A DNA stretch of 64,000 nt from Hyaloperonospora brassicae. Its lineage: Eukaryota; Oomycota; Peronosporomycetes; Peronosporales; Peronosporaceae. Shown piece after piece: positions 39,530 through 51,851 of this stretch. The notes under the pieces were generated by a model. The model did not search any database, was not told the DNA's origin, and worked only from the letters and a program-made list of their open reading frames with translations. The stretch lies in NCBI GenBank assembly GCA_947650285.1, contig CANTFL010000144.1, forward strand, positions 372,001 through 436,000. The letters are read 5' to 3'. The stretch's first letter is position 1; the number at the start of each line of letters is the position of its first letter. The position numbers were made by a program, and so were the translations under genes.

Positions 39530-41185
39530 ATGACGTGTTATTCTATGATCTACGCAAACAAGCTCTTCCCTGTAGCAGCTGTACGCATCCGTGCAGCCGG
39601 AGAGCAAGTCAAACAAGAGACGTCAGCAGGCGTCTCATCGCTTGCTGTTGTTGATAAGCAGCATGCAACACCCATTGTTGCAGCTGCAGGTGGTCATCCA
39701 CGTGCAGCTTCTTTATCCACAGCTTTGTCTGCGGGTGGTAGTTCCATGGACGTCGATCTTTACATATAGGCTGTCTATAATGGCGAGTAGGACTCCCTGT
39801 CCGACTTGAAGTCGCTCGAAAAGCCCTACCGTTAAGCTTTGTATGCGGAAACAACGACTGCTGTACCTCGTAGCAGTATCGATAAGACTTTGCACCACGA
39901 AGTGTTCGGCTCATCCTACGAGTCTGAGTACTCGTCGCGGGTATCGAACCGGTCGCTCTCACATTCGCATGATGCGAGTGAAAAACATGATGCATTAGTC
40001 ATCATGATGATGCCGATGACTCTTCAAGGAGTCATTCTAGCAGTAGAAATCCAGTGATTTCAGCGATCTTATTGCCATTACTTATGTTGGTACTGCGCTA
40101 GAAGAGTAGGTTTCAAACGCGTATCGATCTGCCCCTGGAAACAATCCATGGATGCCTTCTCAATACAAAATGAAGCAGGGACATATTTGCACCACTGGTA
40201 ATTACGAATTACACTCTTCGGTTCGTCAAGACTCCATGGTCTTTCTGTCAGTGCGAGTGGTTATCGCATTGAACATGATTTATACATCGATGGCTTTTTC
40301 AGACATCGATGGTACCACGACAACCGCAACCAGGACGAAGTTTCGTTGGAGCCGGAGTGGAGCTCTTTTATCGGCAACACTGAAAATGTTATCCGTGACG
40401 CTTGGCTGAACGTTTAAAGTTTGAAAAGAAGTCGCCAACCGGTATTCGGTTTAAATTACACCGACTGTATCGAGAGGCAGTCTTACGTTTCATCTTGTGG
40501 GTAGGTAATGGTCAGAGTCGTGTCGACAACTGTATTCGCGCCCCTACAGAGGCCTTTCTCCCTAACCATTCCTATTGAAGGGCGCGCATCTCGGCTGAGA
40601 TGAACCAAGGGATTAAGAAATTGCAATTCTTTTACGAACGCGCCCGGCGTTCGTTCGACGATGGACCTCCATCATTAAAGGGTGCGTCTCGTCATACTAC
40701 TAGACGAGACCGGATACATCCACCATCAGCTGAGAGCGGGGCTACCAGCTGTTGCGCGAGGGTGAATCCCCCACTACTGGACAAGGTAAGTCATCCTTGA
40801 TCCTGAATCGTCACAGTGGTTCAAGATAAACTCTACCAGGAAGTGTTGACCACCGTGTGAGTCCACCAAAAGATGTGGAGGAGGAGGAGAACCCGCCTCC
40901 ACTCGTTCGACTCAACATCTCAACCAACACGAGATGGATCGCTCAATCGCTAAATTGCGCGAGTATTCAGCGCACGAGAGAGACAGACGCTATGATCTTA
41001 CCGATTCTTTTTGCAAAAGAAGCGCAAGATTCGTGAGGCTGATCGTGCGTAGGATCGCGCTGAGTACGCCCTCGCGCAGCTTCAGGTCGAGCAGGGGTCC
41101 GTTTCCTCGTTGTCGAGAAGGCATCAGCTCGCAGGGAGATCGCTTAGTTGGACGTAGAGGTCTCTTCACTACGCATCCAGACTGA
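39530..41185 (+). pseudogene. Antisense ORF relic of minus-strand Gypsy-A
   Basis: Plus-strand frames at 39530-39769, 39839-40057, 40152-40409, 40600-40800 and 40934-41185 repeat the order of the copy 1 antisense protein. FEKKSPTGIRFKLHRL near 40424-40470 matches FEKRTPTGARYRLYCL of copy 1. HERDRRYDLTDSF (about 40972-41010) matches [13 protein letters not shown]. It is broken by stops and shifts. Confidence 0.58.
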
Positions 41186-41199
41186 ATTTCTGGAGCGCG

Positions 41200-42800
41200 A
41201 GCGCAAGAATCTAATGGAGATTCTTGAATGTGGGGGTCATCCTCATCATCGTAAGAAGACTCGTACTTGCAGTACGAGCAGAGACGCCCCACGTAAAACG
41301 TAGGATGCGTACGCAACTACGCGGCAGCTCAATCGTGTATGCGTTGCCTTGTAGGCGCAGCACATGAAACGGGCCGATGTACTTGAGCAGTAGTTTACTG
41401 CCGCTCACATTAGTCCCTACGTGTCTGGGTAAGTTTACCGTAGAAAGCAGGACTAAATAGCCTTCAATAAATGAAAGAACATTTGATCTTCTATTCTGTA
41501 AGCGTTACGTTTCTGCCGGCCCACCGCGTGATCGATGGAGTCCTGCACAAAATGAACCACTGCTTCTCGAGACAGAAGAAATGTTTCCGCTAACGAAACA
41601 TTACTTGTTGAGTTTTTCTTGTGCGAACTGCAGAAAGAGTCCTCTCCTCTTTCGGTTGATCAGCGATGGTGTCAACATCCTCGCTGGCATATCCGTTAGC
41701 GATGCTAAAACACCAGCATCTTCATCATCATCTGATTCAATTATAGCGTCATCGCTATTATTGAGGTGATGTTCATCATCGATGTCGACTTGATCGACAT
41801 CAGCATCATACGTGTCGACGCTAACGTCGTCACGTGATGAGCAAGAGTTAGAACGTCTTTTCCTCGACCGATTCCCTCCCCCTAATCCAAGAGTCACTAT
41901 CTAAGAATGTGGGCAGACGTGGATAGTGTAAGTCATTTAAGAAGAACGGTGTGTGCTGGGCTATAGCATGCACGAATTATTGATGGCGAATTCAACCATG
42001 GATAGAAATTCTCTCTTACTCGAGAACGAATGGATGTATACTCGAAGTATCTCTTCGAGGACCCGGTTTGCAAGTTCCGTCTGACCATCTGTTTCGGGAT
42101 GGTCATATATTTACATCTTCAAAAGCGGTCCCAATTTGCGGAACACGGATTGCGGAAACTCCATCTTGAACCGATGGTCACCGTCGGATACGAGTTCACG
42201 GGGTAACCTGTGGGTTCGAAACAATGAATCTATGAAGTCACGCGCACATCCATGTGCAGTGATCGACTCAGGGACTGCAGCAAGATGCACCATGTTGCTG
42301 AAACGATACACAAACACAAGAATATCATTATTCTTGTATATGTCTCCGGAAAATCCCAAGACAAAGTCCATGAAATACACTCCCAACACTGCCGGGACCG
42401 GCAGAGGTTGCGATGGTGCACGGGATGAAGGATAGGCTTCACTCGTTGACAGACCTCGCAAGAACGAATGCACTTGGGTACAAACTGATACTGGCGGGGT
42501 CAGTAAATGTCACGACTTACCGCAAGGGAAGTCTTTTCTCTATCACGATGCCCGCTTGATGGCGCATCGTGACATTTGAACATGATGCTTGAACGCAAAT
42601 CATGATCGGGAACGACGACACGAAGTGTGTCTTCGGGAACTGCTGTATAGTACAGCAACCCGTTCCCTGTTGCATACCGATCCAGAAAGTAGCGGTATAG
42701 AGCCGACAAATCCCACAAGGATTTCCGGGATGGAAATGGAAGAAGATTCACCAAACGAAGGAGATTCGTATCTCCTACGTATGCCTTCCGCACGTTGTCG
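41200..42800 (-). pseudogene. Gypsy-A integrase, minus-strand copy
   Basis: Mirror of 12042-13640. Pieces: GPF module (41211-41408), acidic insert (41601-41897; VDTYDADVDQVDIDDE), core (42111-42473; VFVYRFSNMVHLAAVPESI and ELVSDGDHRF) and zinc region (42500-42793; KCHDAPSSGHRDREKT). The second core box is changed from SDRDPR to SDGDHR. Non-functional. Confidence 0.78.
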
Positions 42801-44200
42801 AGTAAAGGCTATAACGGCACATTGACCGATAGTGTCGCAACAGTGGACAAGGCCTCACTTATGAACGGCGCAGTCGGCTCGAAGTCGGACCGACGCGAAA
42901 GCGCATCGGCAACGACGTTCAGTCATCCGGGTTTATACTCCACGGAGAAGTTATACTACGCAAAGAAAGACAGCCACCTCGCCATTCTTTGCGAGAGTTG
43001 TCGACTGGTTACGGCCGTGTGTAGTGACGCACGGTCCGTATAAACGATGAACGGTCTATCTCCCAAGAAATAGACACTTAACTTACCCATTTCATTTTAC
43101 ATATCAAGGCGATCCTTGTCATGCACTAAAACATTAATCCCGGCAGCTTGCAGCTCACGAGATTGATACAGATGAAGCTCTCTGCGCTATCTGTATCAAA
43201 CTCCATCTACGCACAGCCGATTGCAAAATCGCTGGCGGTACAGAACACATGGAATGGGTTGTCCGGATCTGAAATCGCCAGTATGGGAGATTACATCAAT
43301 CTATGCTTAATAATTTCAAAATAACGCTAACAGTCGGCGTTACATGACAACTTCACGATTTTATAGACTAAACAAGAAAGTTGCACAGTCATTTCGGCGT
43401 AATTGCGCGAGTACTTGTACAAATACGCCGCGAGTCCTAGGAACTTCCATAGTCCCTTGACATCAACTGTTACAAGCCATTGAGTGATCGCCTTGATCTT
43501 TTTTCGGAATCAGAATGTACGCCGTGCTTACCCACAATGCACCCAAATAGTGGTATTTCGCTAGCCGCGAATATGCACTTCTTGAGGTTGGCGTACAACT
43601 TATGCTTCCTCATAAGTTAAAGAACCCGAATAAAGTGTGTTCTGTGAGCTTCCACGTCCGTATTTACGTCCATAGACCGTCTATGGGCGAGCAAATAGTC
43701 ACACTAACTCGGTTTAAATTCTCGCACCAGCCTTATCAGATTGTTTATATATCTGTCGAATGTGGCTGGGGCAAAATTATCTTTTCTGGCAACACTTACC
43801 ACTCCCACAGCATACGGTTGGGGGTGCGCACCGCTGTGTACGGGACCCCTAGTTCACGCATAATGATCTGATAGAAGCCATCCATCAGATCCATGGACGA
43901 GAAAATGATAATCTCTGACATACCATCTATGATTACGACCTTTCACGGTACGTTGTCTTAGCCGGTAACGTTGCAGTATTCAACTTTTTTAATGGATGCA
44001 CTAACCGCCTATCTACTATGACATTTTGCATAAAAAAGGTCGACAAGTTGTGAGGAGAAGTTGATTCTCTCATATGCCCCGCTGCAAATCTATCGGTGAT
44101 GGACTTGTCGATCACTAGTACTTGTTCACGAGGCAGTGGTCACTGTTTCATGACACCTTACTTCGAGACCGTTTTGAGATCGATCTCATGTCGGGTGTCT
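42801..44200 (-). pseudogene. Gypsy-A RT and RNase H, minus-strand copy
   Basis: The reverse complement reads RT motif A SSMDLMDGFYQIIM near 43855-43897, then a strongly decayed motif B, then the palm. The identity to copy 2 changes abruptly near 43659, between the palm and the segment containing KLYANLKKC. No catalytic FDD box survives. RNase H pieces mirror copy 2. Confidence 0.7.
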
Positions 44201-45194
44201 TTATATTTAGGCAACTCGCATGGTACTGATTTAGGTAATACATCCTTGAATTCTACCCAATATATATACAAAGAATTTGCCTGAAGTGACTTGTAGGATT
44301 GGGACATGTATCGCTCAATCCGAGTCTTCTCATCGAGGATACTTTCGCCCATCGACTAGCTATTGAAGACCCGTTCGTTCTCAATAAACAACATTGCCGA
44401 TCTAATTTTGGCTACTTACTCGTTCTCCGGGACGAGAACACAGATATGCTTGACTTTGCCATTCCGCAGATTACGCGCGAGTTCGTTTCGGGTAAAGCGT
44501 TGGCAACTGAGTTATCTCCAGAGTTAACTTCGGGGAACAACAAGATCGAGCGTGTAAGCAAGCGCCTGAGCTCGATCCGTCATTAAATAATACATTAAAT
44601 GGATCGACAATTTCCGTGAAATTCACATTTATAAGACGCTGAGGATCTTTCTCTACAATTTAGATATCATTTACACAGTGTTCTCGTACATTCGTGCTAA
44701 CGACCGTTCCACAAGTGAGGCCATGGCACTCACTCGCAGTACACCCACACGCTATTGGGCGTTCCAAGACGTTCATCAGATAACCATCTGATGAACAGGT
44801 GGCAGGCATCTGTACTAATCGATGCCGTTAGCTCACCGTTGGCTCGTATCTCTTGATCCAAGGCAGACCTAAGATGACATCAAATTTGTCATTTAAGTCC
44901 AGTAAGACTAAATCTCATCATTATGCCGCTCGCCGCTAACGTATTGTGGATACCGACGACACAGTCATCGATGCGTCAATCGCTAGGCGCAACTTCATCC
45001 TATTCGGAGAGACCCCCGCTCAACGAAGTTAAGTCTTCCAGCCTCTAGTGACTGGCAACGATCGAAAGTGACCGACGCGCCAAAGTAAATTAATTAGGAG
45101 GCGAAGTGACAAGTCCTTTGTCACTGCCAATATCAAGGTGATAAGGGACAACTCATCACCAGGTGCAGAGACACGCCGAGACTGTGGTTCGGGA

Positions 45195-46400
45195 TCAGCC
45201 TTCGTCAAGCAATTTGCAAAATTTTTTTGATGTTGCTAGATCATTAGAGCGCTCTGCCCCTACTAACCTGACCCTTTTTGATGGTCCGCCTCGCTGTTGC
45301 GGCTTTGCAAAAGTATCGTACCCTCGTCCATCAGGTCTTCTGACTGGTGAACGGTTACTGCGCTCAGAACCCCGCGGTGCTGAGCTAGGGTTAATGCATA
45401 TATATGCGTAGTGTCCCACTTTATGACAACGATAGCATCTCAGCAATTGATTATCGTTCTTAGGACGAGATTTATTGTCCTCGACATTGTAGAGGTCCGT
45501 AAGTTCTGGATCTTTACCGCCGGTCGTCTCGGTGGACGATAGGAGGTAAGCGTTGTGTGAGTTTATCTCACACTAAGGCTTCTTGCTCCAAAGCGTAGAT
45601 TGCTTCGGATAGCGTCTTTAGTTCTCCGCAGAACAGGTGTGTCTGAAGGGACCATCTGAAAGTCCTTGAATGAAGATTATTTGATTAACACAAATTCCCT
45701 CACAGAGTTTACTACCGTGCAACTTGCAAGAAAGCGCACATTTTAGGCGTAAGCGTGAAACTTACGCTTACCCTGCTTAATCTGGAGGAGTTTATATCGA
45801 TTCTTAAACTCTGCCGTGGGTGGCTCAAACGTCTGAATGAGCAGGGTCTTAAAGATGTGTGACGACCCAATCACGTACGGTTCGTGCAGCTTAAGATTCA
45901 GGGCCCAATTCGTGGCTTCCCCTGCCAAGTACAACTGAGCAATTGCGAATTGTATTCTCTTATCGTCGATGCGACGGGCCTCGATGGCACCGTCGTTTTC
46001 GATAAAAATCTCAACAGAAAGTCTTTATCGACCCCGTGATACTTGTATATCTTTATTTTAGTAATTCTCGTCGACGCTTAAGCGTCGACTCTACGAACTG
46101 AGAATGTTACGGTTTCATTGCTGCAGTCCGCAAATGATCTTGTTGTTGAAACAAGGTTACCTGCGCTCGCGGCTTGTCGAGTTCTCGTTGCAAGAACTTT
46201 TCGATGACGGCATGCTTCCAACCTCTATCTCCTATAAATAGCATGTACCAGATAGCCTCTTCGCCCACGGTCGAGCTCGTTCGCTTGATCGTACTCCATT
46301 TGACATCGCTCAAAAGAGGGTACCTCTCACGGGTTCCGTGCAATCTGTCGCCTTCGACTTCGTCCATCATGTATATGTTGGGCATACGAATGTAGTTCAT
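45195..46400 (-). pseudogene. Gypsy-A Gag, minus-strand copy
   Basis: The N-terminal piece 46107-46400 and core pieces 45743-45934 (MYLAGEATNWALNLKLHEPY, FEPPTAEFKNRYKLLQIKQG) are followed by a complete CCHC knuckle CYRCHKVGHYAYIC in the frame at 45195-45446. The knuckle binds element RNA. Decay is by stops between pieces. Compared with copy 2, residues differ widely, so this 5' half is not part of the recent inverted duplication. Confidence 0.78.
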
Positions 46401-46414
46401 GGACAGACTACTAA

Positions 46415-46423
46415 GTGCTACCA
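46415..46423 (-). promoter_or_regulatory. Primer-binding site, minus-strand Gypsy-A
   Basis: The complement reads TGGTAGCAC, two bases after the LTR end, as in copy 2. Confidence 0.7.
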
Positions 46424-46425
46424 GG

Positions 46426-46865
46426 TGTATCGGGGCAGCAACGACTACGTACTGGACTAATAGTTCGGAATTAACTTGCTACTGACAACAGTGAAGGTCT
46501 GTGACCAGCTAGGTGTAAACACATACACAGAGAAGGTAACGACTAAGGTAAAGACCTTAGTCGTAGTAAGAGTAAAACGGTTATTAAATGAAATTAAGTC
46601 CTATAACTCTTGTTTCTCTTTTTCGTCCTGACTTAATTATAAATTTGCTAAAACGTATGATGACGTCTACTCACCACCCATTGCGCGCGTCTAGCAGCGA
46701 TTGGTGGGTTGATATCATCTCAAATTAAATTAATGAGTAGACCCTTCGGTCACATCAACAGTATCACCATGCTCTGTGATATTGTCGAAAGAATATTCAA
46801 TATAATATTATTTAGTGTCATTTTCTTCTCAATGACAATGACATGTAATGGGATACCTCGTCACA
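46426..46865 (-). repeat. 5' LTR of minus-strand Gypsy-A
   Basis: This LTR of about 440 bp has diverged ends: the complement starts TGTGACGAGG (family TGTAACGGGG) and ends GCCCCGATACA. The conserved block lies at 46673-46708 (CACCCATTGCGCGCGTCTAG). Confidence 0.85.
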
Positions 46866-47680
46866 GCTTTTAGCATGGCCTACAAACTGATTGGGAGATA
46901 AAACGGAACTGATCACAGCCGTTATTGCGCATTGATGGCGGCGATCATTGATGTTCAAAGACCTCTTGAGATGAAGCTGTAAAGAAGCCCGAAAGTCTAG
47001 ACGCTTAAAGGAGGTCGAGCTCGGTGAAGGAGCAAGGAAATAGAAGAAGTGTAGTGGCGAATGGTTGATTAATTAAAAATTCAAAATGGTCGATGTGGCA
47101 ATAACAAGCGAATATGCTGACCAAAGAAAATTTTATTCAGACCATTTACTTGACCGGTCAATGCGACAGTGATCGCAACGCAAGGGACACGACCGGCACA
47201 ACTTATTCCTGAGCACGGGGCACGGTATAGAGCTAGTACCTTCCTGTACAAAGCGGTGAAAGCATGGAGCATGGTACTCGACAGCTTCAGTACATCGATG
47301 TCATGGTGCGTCCACTGCGTTCTGCTCAAATGCAGTGCTTCCGCTTCTCTCGTCCGAGCCTCGGCTCTACATACCACTCGATCCGCTCGATGATTACTAC
47401 CGTCCTTTGGACTGAATATGTCGACTGCAGCCTCAGAATCCTTTGTCTCACGATGCGTCGCATGCGACTTCGGCATGGATGAGGCGTCCGTAGCATCTCT
47501 GTTCCGATTCGCTAACCGGGAAGGATGAAGACGGGATTTGAAGGCTTGGTAGTGTCAGCAAATCCATCACCTATGGTTCTGTCAGTGTGTAACAAGAAGA
47601 CAGTAAGCAGTGGGTAGTCGTGCACTGCACCCTTTAGGCGTCCTTCCACTCCGTTCTCGCAAGCCGCCAGTATTCCTGAC
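46866..47680. other. Intergenic stretch, no recognised gene
   Basis: A 131-codon minus-strand frame at 47081-47476 is present, with no recognisable domain and a composition typical of chance frames. Nothing else is seen. Confidence 0.55.
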
Positions 47681-47854
47681 TGGAAATCGCAAAAAACATA
47701 GGTGATCGCTAAAAAACGGTGATAAAGTTAGGCTGTCGATAAGCCTTATTTAAAAAAATTCCAAAATGGGTAAAGAAAACACCAATTTTGGTTAAGCTCC
47801 GTTAAAAACGTTTTTAAGATAAGTCGGACAATCCACTTTTTGAACTGACTGCAG
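47681..47854 (+). repeat. Left TIR of MULE
   Basis: It starts TGGAAATCGC and ends GACTGCAG. It aligns with the complement of 51668-51842 with roughly 75-80% identity. Best block: TAAGATAAGTCGGACAATCC against TAAGATAAGTCGGACACTCC. Confidence 0.87.
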
Positions 47855-48024
47855 TCTTCAGTTGCGAGACGACGGCTTCTGCAGCGGCGAAGGTAGGATC
47901 AAAGGTCGTGACGGCAACATCTGGAGCGACAATTCTAAACCGGTGGAACCTGCTGCGGTTGGGAAATCTGCGGCCTCGGACAAAGCAATGTTATCAGAGG
48001 CGGGATTATATGCGTCGTCGCGTT

Positions 48025-50215
48025 TTAGGGCGAAAGGTAAGATGGCAGCCGTATGTCCAAGTGCGCGAGTCGCGATGGCGGCACATACAACATTTCAGAC
48101 GGGGTTAACGCGTCTTTGTCTTGAACAGGCTTAATCATCGCACGTGAGGGACACTGAAGCCGATCGTGACCAATCCCAAGGCAATGGTAGCAGGTGTCGC
48201 GCAAGCTAGCTGCCTCTCCACTTACTTGGAATCCGACGGGTTCGCGTCGTGGATCTCTGGAGCGATCGCTTTCGGTAATATTTTTCTGGATGCGGAGAGG
48301 AGGAAGGACACTAAAAGTCTTGGGGTCGAGAGTGTTGTCGTTTCTGTCGATTTCCAAATATTCATTGTTCAACAAAAACACTCACTAAATGGGGATTCTT
48401 GTGTCTATGTGGTAGCAGAATACGTGTGCACATAGCATTTTCAGGACTTTTAAGTAATAGCCGGTGCACGTCTTAAAAATAGCACGATCGAGGGCGAGCA
48501 AATACTGTTTTATAAGGATCACCAGTGCATGTCCCGATATCTTGCGATGGAGCTTCAAAAATAGCTCAACGGAAAGGTGCGTGAGTATTTCGCATCTTTC
48601 CTTTGCCATGGTGTCGCTAATTCGATTGAGATTTGATTGCACACCTTGTTTTAATTCTCTCGTAGACGTCAAGAAGGGTTCCGCTTGCACTGTTAAGCCA
48701 ACTTTTGATCTTTGCGAGATGCGCAACCTTAACTTTTATTGTGACTGTGTGGTTAAAATGTTGGAATCGATCGATGCTAAATGAAGCCCAATGATGTCGA
48801 ATATGAAACTTGTTTTCAATGAGGTATGTAATTGTTTTGTCGATCTACATAAAACAATTAATTATCATAAACATAATAATATTATAAGAAATCTATGGGC
48901 CAAACAAATTAAAGCATCGTGCGGTATATAAGTTACTGCAATATTTAAGAGCCTTTGCCGAAGCTGCATTAAAAACCTTGTGTAGGCGCATGGACAAAAG
49001 CAGTCTAGTGGTCCATGATAGATTTCCAAAATTCCTCACCGTCATATAAAAATTTCATCGACAACGGGTGATAATATTGTTCGTGATATGGAATCGACAA
49101 GTTAGGAAAATGGCTCGTGGCCATTACATAGTGATAGCCTTAATGAGGCCAAAGTCGAAATCGGCGACGAGAATATTTGAATCCTGAGGAAGAATCGTGC
49201 CGATCTCATTAGTCATCCAGATGTAGTCGGTAAACGCTTCTTCATTCGTAAATCCAACTGCAGCAGTAGAGTTATGGTTTGTACACGTAAATTCGACCAC
49301 GTGCAGGAGTGGGAGACCGTAAGCATTCGACTTGTAAGTGCAATAAATGACAATAACCTTTTTATATAGGCGTACGATCTGTAAAGAATGTTGGGGTTGC
49401 CAAACGCGATGCCGGACGTAATTGCCTTCGTCCACCGCGCCTGTAGCATTATTGTATTCAGTTTTTGGGCGCTCCATTAACTCCCTCGTGCACGTTTTAC
49501 CGTCAGAGTCTTTGAAATTTGCCTTTTTAACTATATTTTGTACATCATGTGCCTGAATCAGGAGTTTCAACCCCTGAATTGGTTAACTATAACCTAGCAA
49601 AATAAATTAAAAGCAATACCATAAATATGATAGTTGATTTACAATTGTAGTACATGCACACTTCCAAATAAATTCATAGGCATTTAATATAAAAAATTTC
49701 TTTACGAGTATTATATGCACATCACTTACCCATGGAGTAGCTCCATCTCTATGCATATGTACAACATTGGCGTCGACATCTTCCTCTTCTCTCATTGCAC
49801 GACGAACCTCAGGTAGTGCCTAGAGCATAGCTCTATCAATAAATCTGATATGACAATTGTGGGAAAGCGTCGACCGGGCGATTTCTTCTGGAAAATGTTT
49901 GTCATATATGTTTCGAAGCTCATACAAGCACCCGACCGTTTTCGTAGAGCGATCTTGCAATGCCATTTGCCGATCTTGTGGTCGCAAGTTGTGCTTTTCC
50001 TGTGAACAGCACAGAAAAACGCGCTTGGTCGCATTTCTATTGCTGCGGTAGATACTGACGGCAAAGCCTTGGCGTACGGAGTACTGTTTGACGGCCACTA
50101 CATCTTCCTATGGATACCGAAGGGCCCGGTCGGTATTAGCTCTTCACATCTCTATGACAAGTCCTCTTCGCCTTCGTCGGAACCAATATCATATACACAA
50201 GCAGAAGCTGCTGTA
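48025..50215 (-). pseudogene. MULE transposase, decayed
   Basis: Read from right to left. A FAR1-like N-terminus has KQYSVRQGFAVSIYRSN and RVFLCC (about 49990-50098), then FELR-like YELRNIYDKHFPEEIARST. The MULE core (49124-49570) has VIVIYCTYKSNAYGLPLLHV and DYIWMTNEIG. A second acidic box reads VADFDFGLIKAI. The family motif DCTYKTN has Tyr instead of the first catalytic Asp. A SWIM-like stretch TCTGYYLKVLKMLCAH (about 48420-48470) is followed by a zinc knuckle CYHCLGIGHDRLQC (48180-48260 region). Stops separate all pieces. The enzyme would cut and paste the element in the nucleus; this copy is inactive. Confidence 0.82.
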
Positions 50216-51667
50216 TCAGTATAAGGAGATGAGTAACTCATCTCAATGATCGAAATAATGAAAGTTGATAAAGACTGAAATCGATGGCCAGGCGGCTTAC
50301 GGAATTGCGTTTATATATTGTTTAAGACTGACGGGAAGCATGTGTAAGTCTAGTCTATGGTCGAAAATGATTCTATTTCTTCCACCACCTTATATTTAAT
50401 TAGCCCCTCTCTTATAATAAAGCCTATGATTTGACAGAAGGATAATTTAATGTAATATATATAACACTTTTTCAGAACAACCAACCTGGGTATAGTCGAC
50501 TTGCTAAATATGTTAAGTAATGCTATTGAAATCTCTTATCTGTATTTACATTCTTTACACATTCATTTGTTGCTAATCTAGACTATTGACGCTATCCTTA
50601 GTATTACGTCGGCAAGCTCATGTCTCTTCGGCATTATCTATTGGAGTCAACAAAAAGTAATTTAGCGATGACGTTGCGCAAAAGATTTTTCGTGCAAGCA
50701 GAAAGCAGACCAATCCACGCAATTTATCAAATGGCGTGATCGGTCATGTTATATCAAATATAAAATACACACGCGACGCTAGTAAGCCGTGTTGCACAAA
50801 ACCTGTCAGCAGCAGCACAGTGTAAAAACTTATCATAACTTCATCAAGAGGAAAAGAAGCACGTAAAACCATGTTAAGACACTACAATTAACACCGATGG
50901 GATATAGGACGGCTAGGGCCAGCGTGAACTCAAGTAGACCGGTGCCGTACACTGCAGTCTCCTTAACAACACACATCATTTAGCTCAAATATCGATGGTA
51001 TGAAATTCACACAGCATCGCAAGTACCTAATGCATTGCGCCAATACAAGACGCAAGCAACGCCGGGTTGATCGCGGACACCGTAAGTCGCATCGAGACGT
51101 ATCAAAACCTCTCGCATGAAGTCAAATATGGTGACCATGAGCGCTTTAGGCACCCTGTAACCATCGCCACAACATTATCTAACTAGCAGTCAGTTCTCGT
51201 ACCTCATTATTTATGACGCACATCCACGTTCCTGGACACTACTAGTAGTAAAAAAATTGGCATTAGCCAAAAAGTTGCCAAACTACCAGAACGCGACATC
51301 AGCGTAGGTTTGCACAACATCAGCAACAACGATAAATAGGAAAATACCAGCAATGGCAATAAACACAACGAAATATGGTTCAGTTTGTTATTCACTCAGT
51401 CATCAGCCACATCTCTAAGGAAACTTTCTCTCTCTTTCTCGTATTGTTTTGGCTCACTGCAATAGCCCGTCCCCGGACACTTCTTTTGCATACTCAGATA
51501 AATGGTGGCGATCTCTGTAGACGGCGGGAGGGACGACCGAGAAAAGAGAAGAATCAGGAGCAATGTCGGTGAATGCGCCGTGACACAGTCGACATGACGG
51601 CATGCATGTGCAGCGATTGCTGAGCGTGTGCGAGGGCAGAGCCCTGGGCAGGCTACCAAAATTGGGC

Positions 51668-51842
51668 CTGCAGTCTGTTTCAAAAGTGGAGTGTCCGACT
51701 TATCTTAGAAACGTTTCTAACGAAGCTCAATCGAAAGTGGAATTTTCTTTACCCTTTTTAGAACAAAGTAAATAAGGCTAATGGATAGCCTAACCGTATC
51801 ACAGTTTTTCGAGCGGACATTTAAGTTTTTATTCGATTTCCC
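51668..51842 (-). repeat. Right TIR of MULE
   Basis: The complement begins GGGAAATCGAATAAAAAC and ends with CTGCAG. It partners 47681-47854. Confidence 0.87.
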
Positions 51843-51851
51843 AGTTCTGAC

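Larger units (their letters stand above)
31983..43659 (-). repeat. Right arm of giant inverted repeat (no Gypsy-B insertion)
   Basis: This is the inverted copy of 11183-17476 plus 25165-30545. It carries the LINE and the 3' part of a Gypsy-A element on the minus strand. It has an uninterrupted site where the left arm carries Gypsy-B (about 37365-37380). Confidence 0.95.
39004..46865 (-). mobile_element. Ty3/Gypsy retrotransposon, family A, minus-strand copy
   Basis: The element reads right to left: LTR 46426-46865, primer-binding site, Gag, protease remnant, RT, RNase H, integrase, chromodomain relic, antisense relic, truncated LTR 39004-39396. Up to 43659 it is nearly identical to copy 2. 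Beyond that it is only family-level similar. Most pol frames are broken. Confidence 0.9.
47681..51842 (-). mobile_element. Mutator-like DNA transposon (MULE)
   Basis: The 4162-bp element has inverted terminal repeats of about 175 bp and a candidate 9-bp target duplication: ATTCCTGAC (47672-47680) and AGTTCTGAC (51843-51851), 7 of 9 identical. It encodes a decayed transposase on the minus strand with FAR1-type DNA-binding, MULE core, SWIM-like and CCHC parts. Long TIRs, 9-bp duplications and this domain order are typical of Mutator elements. It is probably no longer autonomous. Confidence 0.88.

Noticed and set aside
47081..47476. 131-codon minus-strand frame next to the MULE
   Set aside because: No domain or conserved motif, and similar-length frames on the other strand; probably chance.
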